32,451 nucleotides of DNA. Origin: Aquabacterium sp. GTDB lineage: Bacteria; Pseudomonadota; Gammaproteobacteria; Burkholderiales; Burkholderiaceae_C. Each line of letters begins with the position of its first letter. The first letter of the stretch is position 1. The stretch lies in assembly GCF_014378415.1 (NCBI RefSeq), contig NZ_JACMNS010000158.1:1-32451 (forward strand), given 5' to 3'. The notes beneath the pieces are model-generated. The model was not told where the DNA came from. It ran no database searches and saw only the letters and a program-made list of their open reading frames with translations. Below, in pieces: positions 1-7,421 of the stretch. A program made the position numbers and the translations under genes.

Positions 1-291
1 CTAACGCAGTCGGAGTGAACCTGCTGTACGCTGACTTCGCGCCCCAGCCCACACACCACCCACCATGCGGGTCCGCAGTGGGCGGTTCATGCAAAGTTCA
101 ATGCGCTCCATCACGGGTTGTCGGCGCCGCGCATAGGGGGTGTTGCTTCAGGTCGTTGAGGTGCTACGCTGATAACGCATCACGCCCCTGGGGCGTGGAC
201 TTGATCGGTAGGTATTTCAGCAGCCTGCAAGGCCTTCAAATATTACAAACGGGAGTTCATCATCAAGTCGTTCATCTACCTTGTCGCGCTC

Positions 292-684
292 TTGGTTGTT
301 GGCTACTTTGGCTATCAAGAATGGACCAAACACAAAGCCTCGGACAAGCTACAGGGCTACAGCCTATCTACGGTAGATCAGCACCCCATACCCAGAGAAA
401 TCGCTTTTTCTCTTTGGCAGCAGAAGGCCGTTGATTTCTGCGGCAGATCCAATGCCGACGATGTTGCGCTTACCAAGCACACGGCCGCGCAATGCCGGGC
501 CAGAGTTCTTGAACGGCATACAGCTTGCGAACGCAAACTAGGGCAAAACTACGCCACCCAACTGAGCATCAACCACGAAGTTCGTCGCCTTGGAAAAGAG
601 TACTTTGCTTGTGCCCTGCCCAAACCAATTTGCAACGGTGTCGAAATAGAATCCATGGAAATGGCAGAGCAGAAATGCAAATGA
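292..684 (+). CDS. Membrane-anchored cysteine-containing hypothetical protein (start uncertain)
   Basis: I do not recognise a family. The product has several cysteines (FCGR, QCRA, ACER, FACAL, ICNG, QKCK), which suits an extracytoplasmic disulfide-bonded domain. The frame is open upstream of the TTG at 292 as far as 205. The segment coded just before and across it (KSFIYLVALLVVGYFGY) is a clear hydrophobic helix, so translation from 292 would cut the membrane anchor in half. No ATG, GTG or TTG lies upstream in frame. A well-placed Shine-Dalgarno (gggag, 251-255) sits 6 bases before an ATC codon at 262. Either a rare ATC/ATT start is used, or the original start codon has been mutated. A hairpin with a T run follows at 724-756. 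Confidence 0.55.
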   Translation: MVVGYFGYQEWTKHKASDKLQGYSLSTVDQHPIPREIAFSLWQQKAVDFCGRSNADDVALTKHTAAQCRARVLERHTACERKLGQNYATQLSINHEVRRLGKEYFACALPKPICNGVEIESMEMAEQKCK

Positions 685-723
685 GGCCATGACCACTGCC
701 ACCACTTCAACGTGCATTCGCGC

Positions 724-756
724 AGCGCCCTAACTGCTTGTCCATCGGCGCTTTTT
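724..756 (+). terminator. Probable intrinsic terminator after the first gene
   Basis: Arms agcgcc (724-729) and ggcgct (747-752) can pair across a 17-base loop, and a run of T ends at 756. It lies between the stop at 684 and the next gene. The stem is short, so strength is uncertain. Confidence 0.4.
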
Positions 757-776
757 AAAAAACCACGGTGTCAATC

Positions 777-1334
777 ATGCCCAATACCTACTTGCTGAAG
801 CTCAGCCCAGACTCAACCATCAACGAGTCGGCGACCACGTATCGAAAATATTACAGCCTCGCCAAAGAATTCAAGTTCGTGGCGCCCGATACCACCAACC
901 CTTCGAGCAAGGCGGATTCGAATTGGACGACGTTGAAAACGGGAGTGCTCGAAGGCGTCACGCTGGAGGACACCGTGCTGATCGTGGCCCACGGGTCCAA
1001 GACGACGGTTGCCGAAAAAGAGGTGCACGATCTGGCGGTCGCCCTTTCTCGATGGGGGCTCACGAAGGCAGGTTGCATCATCTTCAAGAGTTGCGATGTC
1101 GGCCGAGCTGACTTCCTGGAAAGGTTCGTGGAAAAAGCTCATGCGATGAAGATGGACATCGGCTTTGTCAGGGGATACCGCGGCACCTCGCACACCATTC
1201 CCCTGTTGAAACCGTTCGAGCTCGTCCACCACAATGGTTCGATCAAGTCCGGTTCGAAGCGGTACAAGATCGTTCAAGGCAAAAGGGTGACTTACAACCA
1301 GGGGGACTTGAACATGCTGTCCCTGGAGGACTAA
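777..1334 (+). CDS. Caspase-like (clan CD / C80-like) putative cysteine peptidase
   Basis: A 185-residue protein counted from the ATG at 777; a GTG three codons earlier (768) is an alternative start. Seen: a hydrophobic strand ending in His-Gly (VLIVAHGS, His about residue 72), then about 30 residues later a second strand ending in Cys (IIFKSCDVG, Cys about 106). Strand-His-Gly followed by strand-Cys is the signature of clan CD peptidases (caspases, gingipains, and the C80 self-processing domain of RTX toxins). There is no signal peptide, no membrane segment, and no attached toxin or repeat domain. It sits alone between the cysteine-containing membrane protein and the cold-shock fusion. The fold and catalytic dyad are inferred from local motifs only; it could be a CHAT-like or inactive relative. 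Confidence 0.5.
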   Translation: MPNTYLLKLSPDSTINESATTYRKYYSLAKEFKFVAPDTTNPSSKADSNWTTLKTGVLEGVTLEDTVLIVAHGSKTTVAEKEVHDLAVALSRWGLTKAGCIIFKSCDVGRADFLERFVEKAHAMKMDIGFVRGYRGTSHTIPLLKPFELVHHNGSIKSGSKRYKIVQGKRVTYNQGDLNMLSLED

Positions 1335-1349
1335 CCCAGCGATGGAGCA

Positions 1350-1949
1350 GTGAACTTGGCAATCCAGCATGCAGGGATTCTTCGCACTTGGCATGACGAC
1401 AAGGGCTTTGGCTTCATCGCACCCAGCCAAGGCGGCCGCGAATTGTTCGTCCACATCAGTGCCTTCCCCCACGATGGTTCGCGGCCCACCGCTGGGGAGG
1501 CGCTCTCCTACCAGGTAGAGGCGGGCAACGGCGGGAAATCACAAGCCGTGCGGGTGGTTCGACAGGCCGTTGGCATCCAGAAGCTGCCGCCCACGCGGGC
1601 CATTCGTCCTGGCGCCCCCAGCCAAGGTCTGGCAGGCAAGGCCATCGCCATGGTGCTGTTGATGGCGCTGGGCGCGTATGGCGTCAAGCAGTACAAGGGC
1701 TACTCGCACCGCGCAGAGCTTGAGCGCATGCCACCTGTCGCGGCGCCCGCGCCAAGCCAGCCCATGCCGCTGGTGGGCAAGGAGGCCGCTGCCAGCGCAT
1801 TTCGCTGCGACGGTCGAACCCACTGTTCGCAGGTGACTTCTTGCCAAGAGGCGACGTGGTTCATCAATCACTGCCCAGGCGCAGCCATGGATGGCAATCA
1901 CGATGGCGTGCCGTGCGAACAGCAGTGGTGCACACCGGGAACGCGCTGA
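1350..1949 (+). CDS. Cold-shock domain / membrane helix / Excalibur domain fusion protein
   Basis: A 199-residue protein starting at GTG 1350 with ggagcagtg just upstream. Domain order: an N-terminal cold-shock domain (residues about 8-70, with RNA-binding patches KGFGFIA and LFVHISAF); a hydrophobic helix near 90-106 (AIAMVLLMALGAYGV); a proline/alanine linker; then a C-terminal Excalibur-type region (about 150-197) with CDGRTHCSQVTSC and the calcium-loop-like DGNHDGVPCEQQWC. The cold-shock part should be cytoplasmic and bind single-stranded nucleic acid. The Excalibur part, with paired cysteines, would be periplasmic. The fusion is known in Proteobacteria, but its physiological role is not established. 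Only 15 bases separate it from the preceding gene, so co-transcription is likely. Confidence 0.8.
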   Translation: MNLAIQHAGILRTWHDDKGFGFIAPSQGGRELFVHISAFPHDGSRPTAGEALSYQVEAGNGGKSQAVRVVRQAVGIQKLPPTRAIRPGAPSQGLAGKAIAMVLLMALGAYGVKQYKGYSHRAELERMPPVAAPAPSQPMPLVGKEAAASAFRCDGRTHCSQVTSCQEATWFINHCPGAAMDGNHDGVPCEQQWCTPGTR

Positions 1950-1970
1950 AGGCAATGGCCTGCGCATGGG

Positions 1971-2214
1971 TAGTCGGCCCTGCAAAATCTCTACAACCCG
2001 CATGAACACTGGTGTTGAGGCGATCACCCGGCTGGGCCTGAGAGGGCTTTTTGACGCCTTGTCGATCTTGGGCACCTTTGTCGCCCGGTGCCTATGGGCC
2101 GTGTCTGCGCGACCAAGCCGGTCTGCCTTGCCTGCCACGACCACGGCAGACGTGTCCCCGACGTTCATGTCGTTGTCACTCTCGGGCGGCTGATGAATTT
2201 TGCAGGGCCGACTA
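1971..2214. repeat. 244-bp gene-free segment bounded by a perfect 18-bp inverted repeat
   Basis: The left copy tagtcggccctgcaaaat (1971-1988) is exactly the reverse complement of 2197-2214. Pairing stops immediately outside and inside both arms. The 208 bases between the arms hold no recognisable gene. No clear target-site duplication flanks the unit. It could be a MITE-like non-autonomous element or a pair of inverted protein-binding sites. The whole interval 1950-2388 lacks a supportable gene; its right part (2215-2388) should carry the promoter of the transglycosylase gene. Confidence 0.45.
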
Positions 2215-2388
2215 TCTGCGAGACTGTGCAGCTACGCATAAGAAATTGAACCTTACTTGGAAGTAACGCTCAATTTTTGAAACTGTGCGGCGGGTGAGTC
2301 GCGGTGGAAAAGCAGTGCATGGTGATGTCGCCGCACTGCTTGATGCCGGCGTTTTGTGCTGCTCACAGCAAGGTCAAGTGGAGTTCTC

Positions 2389-3636
2389 ATGTCTTTTCGT
2401 TCCCTTCACATCCGGTCTGCCCTGCTGGCGGTGGCGGTCTTGTCAGGCTGTGCCTCAGGCCCCGCCACCCAGGCACCAACCCAAGCCCCCAGCGACGTCG
2501 AGGTGCCCACCGAACAGCGCTTCGCGCAGTGGGTGGCGAACTTCCGTGAAACGGCCCGCGCCGCCGGCATCGACGAGGCCACCTTGCACACGGCCCTGGA
2601 TGGCGTGCAACTGCGCCATCGCGCCGTGGAGGCGGACCGCGCTCAGCCCGAGTTCACGCGCACCTTGTGGGATTACGTGGACGGCGTCATCACGCCGCAG
2701 CGCGTGGCCACGGGCCAGCAAAAGCTGGTGGAGCTTCGCCGGGAGGCCGATGCGTCCAGCACGCGGTATGGCGTGCCCGGCCCCACCCTGATGGCGGTGT
2801 GGGGCATTGAAAGCAACTACGGTGGCAACTATGGTGATGTGTCCGTCATTGACGCCTTGGCCACGCTGGGCTTCGAAGGTCGGCGTGAAGCCTGGGCGCG
2901 CGGCGAGTTGCTGGCGGCGTTGAAGATCCTTCAGCACGGTGACATTGAGCGCAGCCGCATGATCGGGTCATGGGCCGGGGCCATGGGCCAGACGCAGTTC
3001 ATGCCTTCGTCCTACCTGGCCTATGCCGTGGATGCCGATGGCGACGGTCGCCGAGACATCTGGGGCAGCATGACCGATGTGCTGGCGTCCACCGCCAACT
3101 ACCTGGCCAAATCGGGCTGGCGGGCCGATGAGCCTTGGGGCCTGGAGGTGCAGCTGCCTGCGGGTTTCGATCCGGCCCGTGCCGACCCGGCGGTGCAGCA
3201 AACCTCGGCGCAATGGGCCGCAGAAGGCGTGCGGGCCCTGGGCGATGCGCCTTGGCCAATGTTGGCCGACGCCACAATCCTGCTGCCTGCGGGCGCGCGT
3301 GGGCCGGCCTTCATCGTGGGGCGCAACTACCGCGCCATCCTGCGCTACAACAACTCAACGAGCTACGCGCTCACGGTGTGTTTGCTGGCTCAACGCATCG
3401 GTGGTGGTCCGGGCGTTCAGGCTGCCTGGCCTTTGGATTTGCGCGCCTTGAGTCGGGGTGAGATGCTGGCCTTGCAAACGGGCTTGAATCGACGTGGCTT
3501 TGACAGCGGCAAACCCGATGGCCAGATGGGGCCAGCCACGCGCAAAGCCTTGCGCGCTTTTCAACGCAGCATGGCATTGCCAGCGGATGGCCATCCCACG
3601 GCAGACTTGCTGGGGCGTTTGCAGCAAGATCAGTGA
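2389..3636 (+). CDS. mltB: Lytic murein transglycosylase, MltB type, with peptidoglycan-binding domain (lipoprotein)
   Basis: A 415-residue outer-membrane-type lipoprotein that cleaves peptidoglycan glycan strands to give 1,6-anhydromuramyl ends. The ATG at 2389 is chosen because it gives a compact signal peptide with lipobox LSGC (Cys21); gtggag lies just upstream. The catalytic domain spans about residues 45-340, with the family-103 motif WGIESNYGGNYGD (catalytic Glu about 141) and the later GAMGQTQFMPSSY block. A peptidoglycan-binding domain occupies about 350-412 (LQTGLNRRGF, DGQMGPATRKALRAFQ). It stands alone and converges on the phosphoesterase gene with only 14 bases between. The symbol is used in the family sense, as several MltB paralogues usually coexist. 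Confidence 0.9.
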   Translation: MSFRSLHIRSALLAVAVLSGCASGPATQAPTQAPSDVEVPTEQRFAQWVANFRETARAAGIDEATLHTALDGVQLRHRAVEADRAQPEFTRTLWDYVDGVITPQRVATGQQKLVELRREADASSTRYGVPGPTLMAVWGIESNYGGNYGDVSVIDALATLGFEGRREAWARGELLAALKILQHGDIERSRMIGSWAGAMGQTQFMPSSYLAYAVDADGDGRRDIWGSMTDVLASTANYLAKSGWRADEPWGLEVQLPAGFDPARADPAVQQTSAQWAAEGVRALGDAPWPMLADATILLPAGARGPAFIVGRNYRAILRYNNSTSYALTVCLLAQRIGGGPGVQAAWPLDLRALSRGEMLALQTGLNRRGFDSGKPDGQMGPATRKALRAFQRSMALPADGHPTADLLGRLQQDQ

Positions 3637-3650
3637 TACCTTGGTGGGCA

Positions 3651-4433
3651 TCAGCTGACCGGCGCAAAGGCTGATTGCTCAGCCTTGAAGTCCCAGCGTT
3701 CGATGGACAAAGGCTGCCCGGGCAAGGCGGGGTGTCTGATCAGGTTGACTGAATTGGCCGTGTTGCCCCGCACCCTGGACGACAATGCCGTGCCGGCTTG
3801 CACCACCCAGAACGGATGCTCGGCGCCGCCGCGCAGGGCTTTCAGCGGGACCACATAAGGCAGATGGATGTGGCCACCCAGGATCAGATCGACACCGGCC
3901 TGACCCCATTGCGCCAAGGCTGCTTCGTGCCCCCTCAGCAGGTTTTTGCGATCCTTGTCCAGCGTCACGCACACGGGTTGATGAACGACCACCACTTTGA
4001 TTTGGCCAGGCTGTGCTTCGTTCAGCCTGGCGGCCACGCGGTCGATTTGAGCGGCCGACACTTCGCCATCCTTGTGGTGCCAAGGCCGCGTGGTGTTGAC
4101 CCCGATCACCAGCCACTGCGGGTTTGAAATGACAGGCTCAAGCTCAGGGCCGAAGGACCGGCGGAAATTGGCGTAAGGCGCCAACAACCTGGCGGCCACG
4201 TTGAACAGGGGGATGTCGTGGTTGCCAGGAATGGCCAGGCGATGAGGCGCCTTGATCTCATCGGCAAAACGGCGTGCCGCGGCAAACTGCGAACGCCGCG
4301 CCCGTTGCGTGATGTCGCCAGACCAGACGACGATGTCTGGCTGCTGCGCCTGGGCCAGCCTCAGCAAGGCGGCCATCACGGGCGGCTGCTCAGTCCCGAA
4401 ATGCGGATCAGAGATCTGCAGCAAAACACTCAC
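3651..4433 (-). CDS. Calcineurin-like metallophosphoesterase
   Basis: A 260-residue cytoplasmic enzyme with the full dimetal phosphoesterase motif set: DPHFG near the N-terminus, GDITQR, GNHD, VVHQP and GGHIHLP. These ligate the two metals of this superfamily (cAMP phosphodiesterases, UDP-diacylglucosamine pyrophosphatase relatives and others). The substrate cannot be read from sequence. The GTG start at 4433 overlaps the stop of the upstream lipid-kinase gene by four bases (GTGA), so the two are translationally coupled. That suggests a shared role in phospholipid or phosphate-ester turnover. A longer reading from 4451 is possible but would add residues not typical of the family. Confidence 0.85.
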   Translation of the reverse strand: MSVLLQISDPHFGTEQPPVMAALLRLAQAQQPDIVVWSGDITQRARRSQFAAARRFADEIKAPHRLAIPGNHDIPLFNVAARLLAPYANFRRSFGPELEPVISNPQWLVIGVNTTRPWHHKDGEVSAAQIDRVAARLNEAQPGQIKVVVVHQPVCVTLDKDRKNLLRGHEAALAQWGQAGVDLILGGHIHLPYVVPLKALRGGAEHPFWVVQAGTALSSRVRGNTANSVNLIRHPALPGQPLSIERWDFKAEQSAFAPVS

Positions 4434-5404
4434 TGGGGCACCAGCAACCACAAGGGCCGAGGCGATGGCCGAAAGTGCAGGGGCGTGTCCATCCAGATCA
4501 CCTCGCCATCGGTGGCCACCTTCATCCGCTTGGGCCGGTGCGGGCGGCGGGGTGACACGGTCAAACTGGTGAACGCGAAGCTGGACACCTTGTCGGCATC
4601 GCCCAACTGCCCCAAGGCGCCGCGCAACAGCAAGCCCAGCATGGCCAGTTTTCCCACCGGCTTGACGGCGATGGCCACGAGTTGCCTCTCTTGCAAGGCA
4701 GGCGCCTCAGGGATGCCAATCTGCGCCATCTGCAGCGCGTTGTTGCCCACGAACAAGGTGGGGGTGACGATGGTGTGCGTGGTGTCGTCCAGCGTCAGTT
4801 TGATGACCCAGTCGCGGTGCTCACGCAGCATGGTGGCCAGGCTGGCGAAAAGCGCCACAACACGGCTTCGACCAAAGCGTTGCTTGAAGGCTTCGCGGTC
4901 CTGCAGCAGCGTGGGGTACAGGCCCATGCTGGCGTTGACGATGAAGGCTTGCTCATTGATCAGGCCGACTTGCACCCGTTTGAGGTGGGCCGTGAGCAGC
5001 GAACGGGTGGCCTCTTCGATGTCGGACGAGATGCCATGGTTGCGGCCAAAGTAGTTGAAGGTGCCCTGCGGCAAGATGCCCAGTGGCAGGCCCGTGGGCA
5101 GCACCTGTTGCACCACGGCGTTGATGGTGCCATCGCCCCCGGCCGCGACCACGGCGCCGTCGTGCAACCTGGCCAGGTCAATGGCGCGTGAAATGGCTTG
5201 CGGCAGATGCTGGGGGTCGCTCACTTCCAGCAACTCGTGTGTCCGATCGGCCTCCTGGAAGACGCGCTTGACGGTGGCCACCCTTTCCTGGGCCTCGACA
5301 TGGCCCGATCCGCCATTCAGCACGACGAACAACGGTGCGGTCAGGGACCAGGGCGGATTCTCAACATGGGGTGGTGCTGCGGCAACCGCGGTGCTGGTGG
5401 ACAT
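4430..5404 (-). CDS. Diacylglycerol/lipid kinase family protein (DagK-like, YegS type)
   Basis: A 324-residue soluble lipid kinase. The catalytic domain starts near residue 25 (PLFVVLNGGSG) and carries the nucleotide-binding GGDGTINAVVQQV and the LPQGTFNYFGRNHGI motif. The C-terminal beta-sandwich half (TPTLFVGNNALQM; KRMKVATDGEV) is typical of the family. Members phosphorylate diacylglycerol, phosphatidylglycerol or sphingoid lipids; which substrate is used here is unknown. The gene is the first of a two-gene unit with the metallophosphoesterase, overlapping at GTGA. Confidence 0.88.
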   Translation of the reverse strand: MSTSTAVAAAPPHVENPPWSLTAPLFVVLNGGSGHVEAQERVATVKRVFQEADRTHELLEVSDPQHLPQAISRAIDLARLHDGAVVAAGGDGTINAVVQQVLPTGLPLGILPQGTFNYFGRNHGISSDIEEATRSLLTAHLKRVQVGLINEQAFIVNASMGLYPTLLQDREAFKQRFGRSRVVALFASLATMLREHRDWVIKLTLDDTTHTIVTPTLFVGNNALQMAQIGIPEAPALQERQLVAIAVKPVGKLAMLGLLLRGALGQLGDADKVSSFAFTSLTVSPRRPHRPKRMKVATDGEVIWMDTPLHFRPSPRPLWLLVPQ

Positions 5405-5528
5405 GCTCGGTGTTCCCGTGGACAGGTGTGAGTTCAGTCACCATGATGTCCAGGGAGGAGCCTGGATGCAGCCAGCGGGGGCCGACCCGGTGCGTAGGCT
5501 CAGTCCGACAAACCGCGATGCAAGCCGC

Positions 5529-5765
5529 TCAGCAGCGCCCCGATCGCCGGCTGCGCGGCAGCAATTTGTCCAGTTCGGTGATCTGCTGTTTGAGCAGGAT
5601 CAGCAAGGTGCGCGCGTCGTCAACAGGCAAGGACAGGCACGTCATGCCGGTGTGTTCATCGCGCGCCGGCCGGGCTTGCACCGAGACATCAACGCCGATT
5701 TCGATCAGGCCGTTGTGGTGCTTCGCCGATTTCAGGCGCTGTATTTCGATGTCGTAAGTTTTCAT
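5529..5765 (-). CDS. Small conserved hypothetical protein (78 aa)
   Basis: A short soluble protein, MKTYDIEIQRLKSAKHHNGL onward, with a predicted beta-rich first half, a helical leucine-rich segment (LLILLKQQITELDKLL) and a basic tail. Nothing identifies a function. It lies 23 bases downstream of the DUF3820 gene on the same strand, so the two are probably one transcript. There is no signal peptide or membrane segment. Confidence 0.6.
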   Translation of the reverse strand: MKTYDIEIQRLKSAKHHNGLIEIGVDVSVQARPARDEHTGMTCLSLPVDDARTLLILLKQQITELDKLLPRSRRSGRC

Positions 5766-5788
5766 GGGCGTTCTTTTCTCGCGTGCGC

Positions 5789-5998
5789 TCAGCGCCGCAG
5801 GGGTTTGAGCAGATCGTTCAAACCGTTGTGGTCAATCTCGTGCATCAGGGCCAGTAGTCGGCCCATGTCGCCTTTGGGAAAGCCCTCTCGCGCAAACCAG
5901 TGGAGGTAGTTGCCAGGCAGGTCGGCCAGGAGCACCCCTTTGTGTTTCCCGAAGGGCATGGTCATGGTGACCAGTTTCTGCAGGTCTTCAGGGTTCAT
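5789..5998 (-). CDS. DUF3820 family protein
   Basis: A 69-residue protein matching the compact DUF3820 pattern: MPFGKHKG, then DLPGNYLHWF, GFPKGDMGRLL and a C-terminal NGLNDLLKPLRR. The family is common in Proteobacteria. Some members are annotated as putative quorum-sensing-regulated virulence factors and others are fused to exonucleases, but no biochemical role is settled. It is full length for the family and precedes the 78-aa hypothetical gene. Confidence 0.85.
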   Translation of the reverse strand: MNPEDLQKLVTMTMPFGKHKGVLLADLPGNYLHWFAREGFPKGDMGRLLALMHEIDHNGLNDLLKPLRR

Positions 5999-6043
5999 TT
6001 TGCAATGGCGATGCGCCGAGGGGGCCGAGCTTGGCCTGGTCGG

Positions 6044-6760
6044 TCAGTGTATCGGTTGCGGGCCCGCGACCAACCACAGGGCCGTCGCCATCAGGATGGC
6101 CGCGAACGACAAGCGCATGGGCCGCTCAGGCAGCCGGTGGGCCAGGGCCACGCCCGCTGACACGGTCAGCAAGCCCCCCAGGGTCATGGGCACCCCCAAG
6201 GCCCAATCGACGCGATGAGCCCCAGCATAGGTGGCCAAGGCCACCACCGAACTGGGCGCGACCAGGGCCAGTGACAAGCCTTGTGCCGTGGTCTGGCGCT
6301 GCCCCAGCCAGCCGGACAGCAAGGGCCCCGCCATGAGGCCGCCGCCGATGCCGAGCAGCGCCATGCTGCAGCCGCCCACCATGCCCACGAAGGGCAGCAC
6401 GCGCAGGTTCAAGCGGCGCTCAACCTGCGGGGCTGACGGTGGATGCCGCTGGGCGGTGCGCCACAAGCGGATGGCCAGCAGCACCATGAAGACGCTGAAA
6501 ATGGCCCGCAACAGGAGTGGATCCATCCGCGTGGCCACGTGGACGATCAGCCAGGTCGTCAGCGCGGTCGACACGGCAATGGATGCGATGGCCTGCCATG
6601 GCATGGCATGGGATGGCGCTGGTGGTAGCGCCACCAGCCCACCAGCAGGTTGGGCGCCATCAGCACCAGGGCTGTGCCTTTGCGCGATGGGTTGCTCCAT
6701 GCCAAAGCCCAGCACCAGCAAAGGCACCGCGATGATGCCGCCTCCGATGCAGTGTTGGGC
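6044..6760 (-). pseudogene. Decayed TauE/SafE-family sulfite/organosulfonate exporter
   Basis: The remains of a membrane permease of the TauE/SafE family. Read on the minus strand, recognisable sequence begins in frame right after the stop of the MocA-like gene (IGGGIIAVPLLVLGFGMEQP), with no start codon and with the first part of helix 1 missing. An extra base in the run at 6679-6681 then shifts frame; the next stretch GTALVLMAPNLLVGWWRYHQ is read in another frame. A third copy of a 5-base unit (catgg x3, 6597-6611) restores it (MPWQAIASIAVSTALTTW). Removing one A and one 5-base unit gives a continuous protein. The C-terminal half has intact helices and the second conserved motif (LLGIGGGLMAGPLLSGW). 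An internal ATG at 6727 opens a 227-codon frame, but residues about 17-40 of it would be out-of-frame nonsense. Confidence 0.8.
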
Positions 6761-7420
6761 TCACTGATCTGCCCAAGGCGCAGGCCAGGACACGGGCACA
6801 GGATGCCAGTGGGCTTGCAGGGCCGCCAGGTCGCTGGGGGTGTCCAGGTCGGTGACATGGGCGGGTTGCCCGGTCGGGATGGGCTGGACGAAGTCGGGGT
6901 GCCGGGCCAACCAGTCGCGGATGCCCAGGTGGGCGGGCGTGGCCAGCACTTGCTGCGCGGCCTGACACGTCAAGATCAGCGGGTGTCCGCGCACGCCATC
7001 AACGATCGGCATCTGCGCATGGATTGGGGCGGCGCGCTGTTGCCAAGCCTCCAGCAAGGGATGGAGGTGCTTGTGGTTCAGCCAGGGTAAGTCGGCCAGC
7101 ACGATCAACAGGTCGTGGCCATCACTTTGGTCCCTGTGGGCTTGCAAGGCCCGTCGCTGTGAATCGATCAGGCTGGTGTCGGGCTGGCCATGCTGCAGCG
7201 TGTGCGCGCCGCAGCGATGGGCGATGGGCAGCAAGGTCTCGGCGTAGGGGCCGATCACCACGCTCACGTGCTCAAGACCTGCGCCACGCAATGCGCCGAT
7301 CAGGCGCTCCAGCAAGCTGGTGCCGCCCATCTGCAGCGCTGATTTCGGGCGGTGGCCCAGTCGGCGGCCCAGGCCCGCGGCCAGGATGGTGGCCGCCATC
7401 GGCACGGCAGGTGGGCTCAT
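6761..7420 (-). CDS. Molybdenum cofactor nucleotidyltransferase (MocA/MobA-like)
   Basis: A 219-residue NTP-transferase. The N-terminal signature ILAAGLGRRLGHRPKSAL is the nucleotide-binding loop of the MobA/MocA family, and the LADLPWL motif carries the metal-binding aspartate. Family members attach CMP or GMP to molybdopterin, producing MCD for xanthine-dehydrogenase-family enzymes or MGD for DMSO-reductase-family enzymes. The XdhC gene one base upstream argues for the cytidylyltransferase (MocA) type. The stop codon directly abuts the TauE remnant. No molybdenum hydroxylase structural genes are in the window. Confidence 0.8.
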   Translation of the reverse strand: MSPPAVPMAATILAAGLGRRLGHRPKSALQMGGTSLLERLIGALRGAGLEHVSVVIGPYAETLLPIAHRCGAHTLQHGQPDTSLIDSQRRALQAHRDQSDGHDLLIVLADLPWLNHKHLHPLLEAWQQRAAPIHAQMPIVDGVRGHPLILTCQAAQQVLATPAHLGIRDWLARHPDFVQPIPTGQPAHVTDLDTPSDLAALQAHWHPVPVSWPAPWADQ

Positions 7421-7421
7421 G

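Noticed and set aside
181-197. Perfect 8-bp inverted repeat cacgcccc-t-ggggcgtg
   Set aside because: A one-base centre cannot form a hairpin loop and no T run follows; without a second copy or neighbouring gene start I cannot assign a role.
15-434. 139-codon frame at the left edge
   Set aside because: It reads as basic, Cys/Arg/His-rich nonsense and overlaps the better-supported gene at 292-684. The first ~250 bases hold no gene I can support.
1539-2168. Minus-strand frame of 209 codons across the cold-shock gene and the inverted-repeat segment
   Set aside because: Mostly antisense to the cold-shock/Excalibur gene; the remaining part has no motif or ribosome-binding site.
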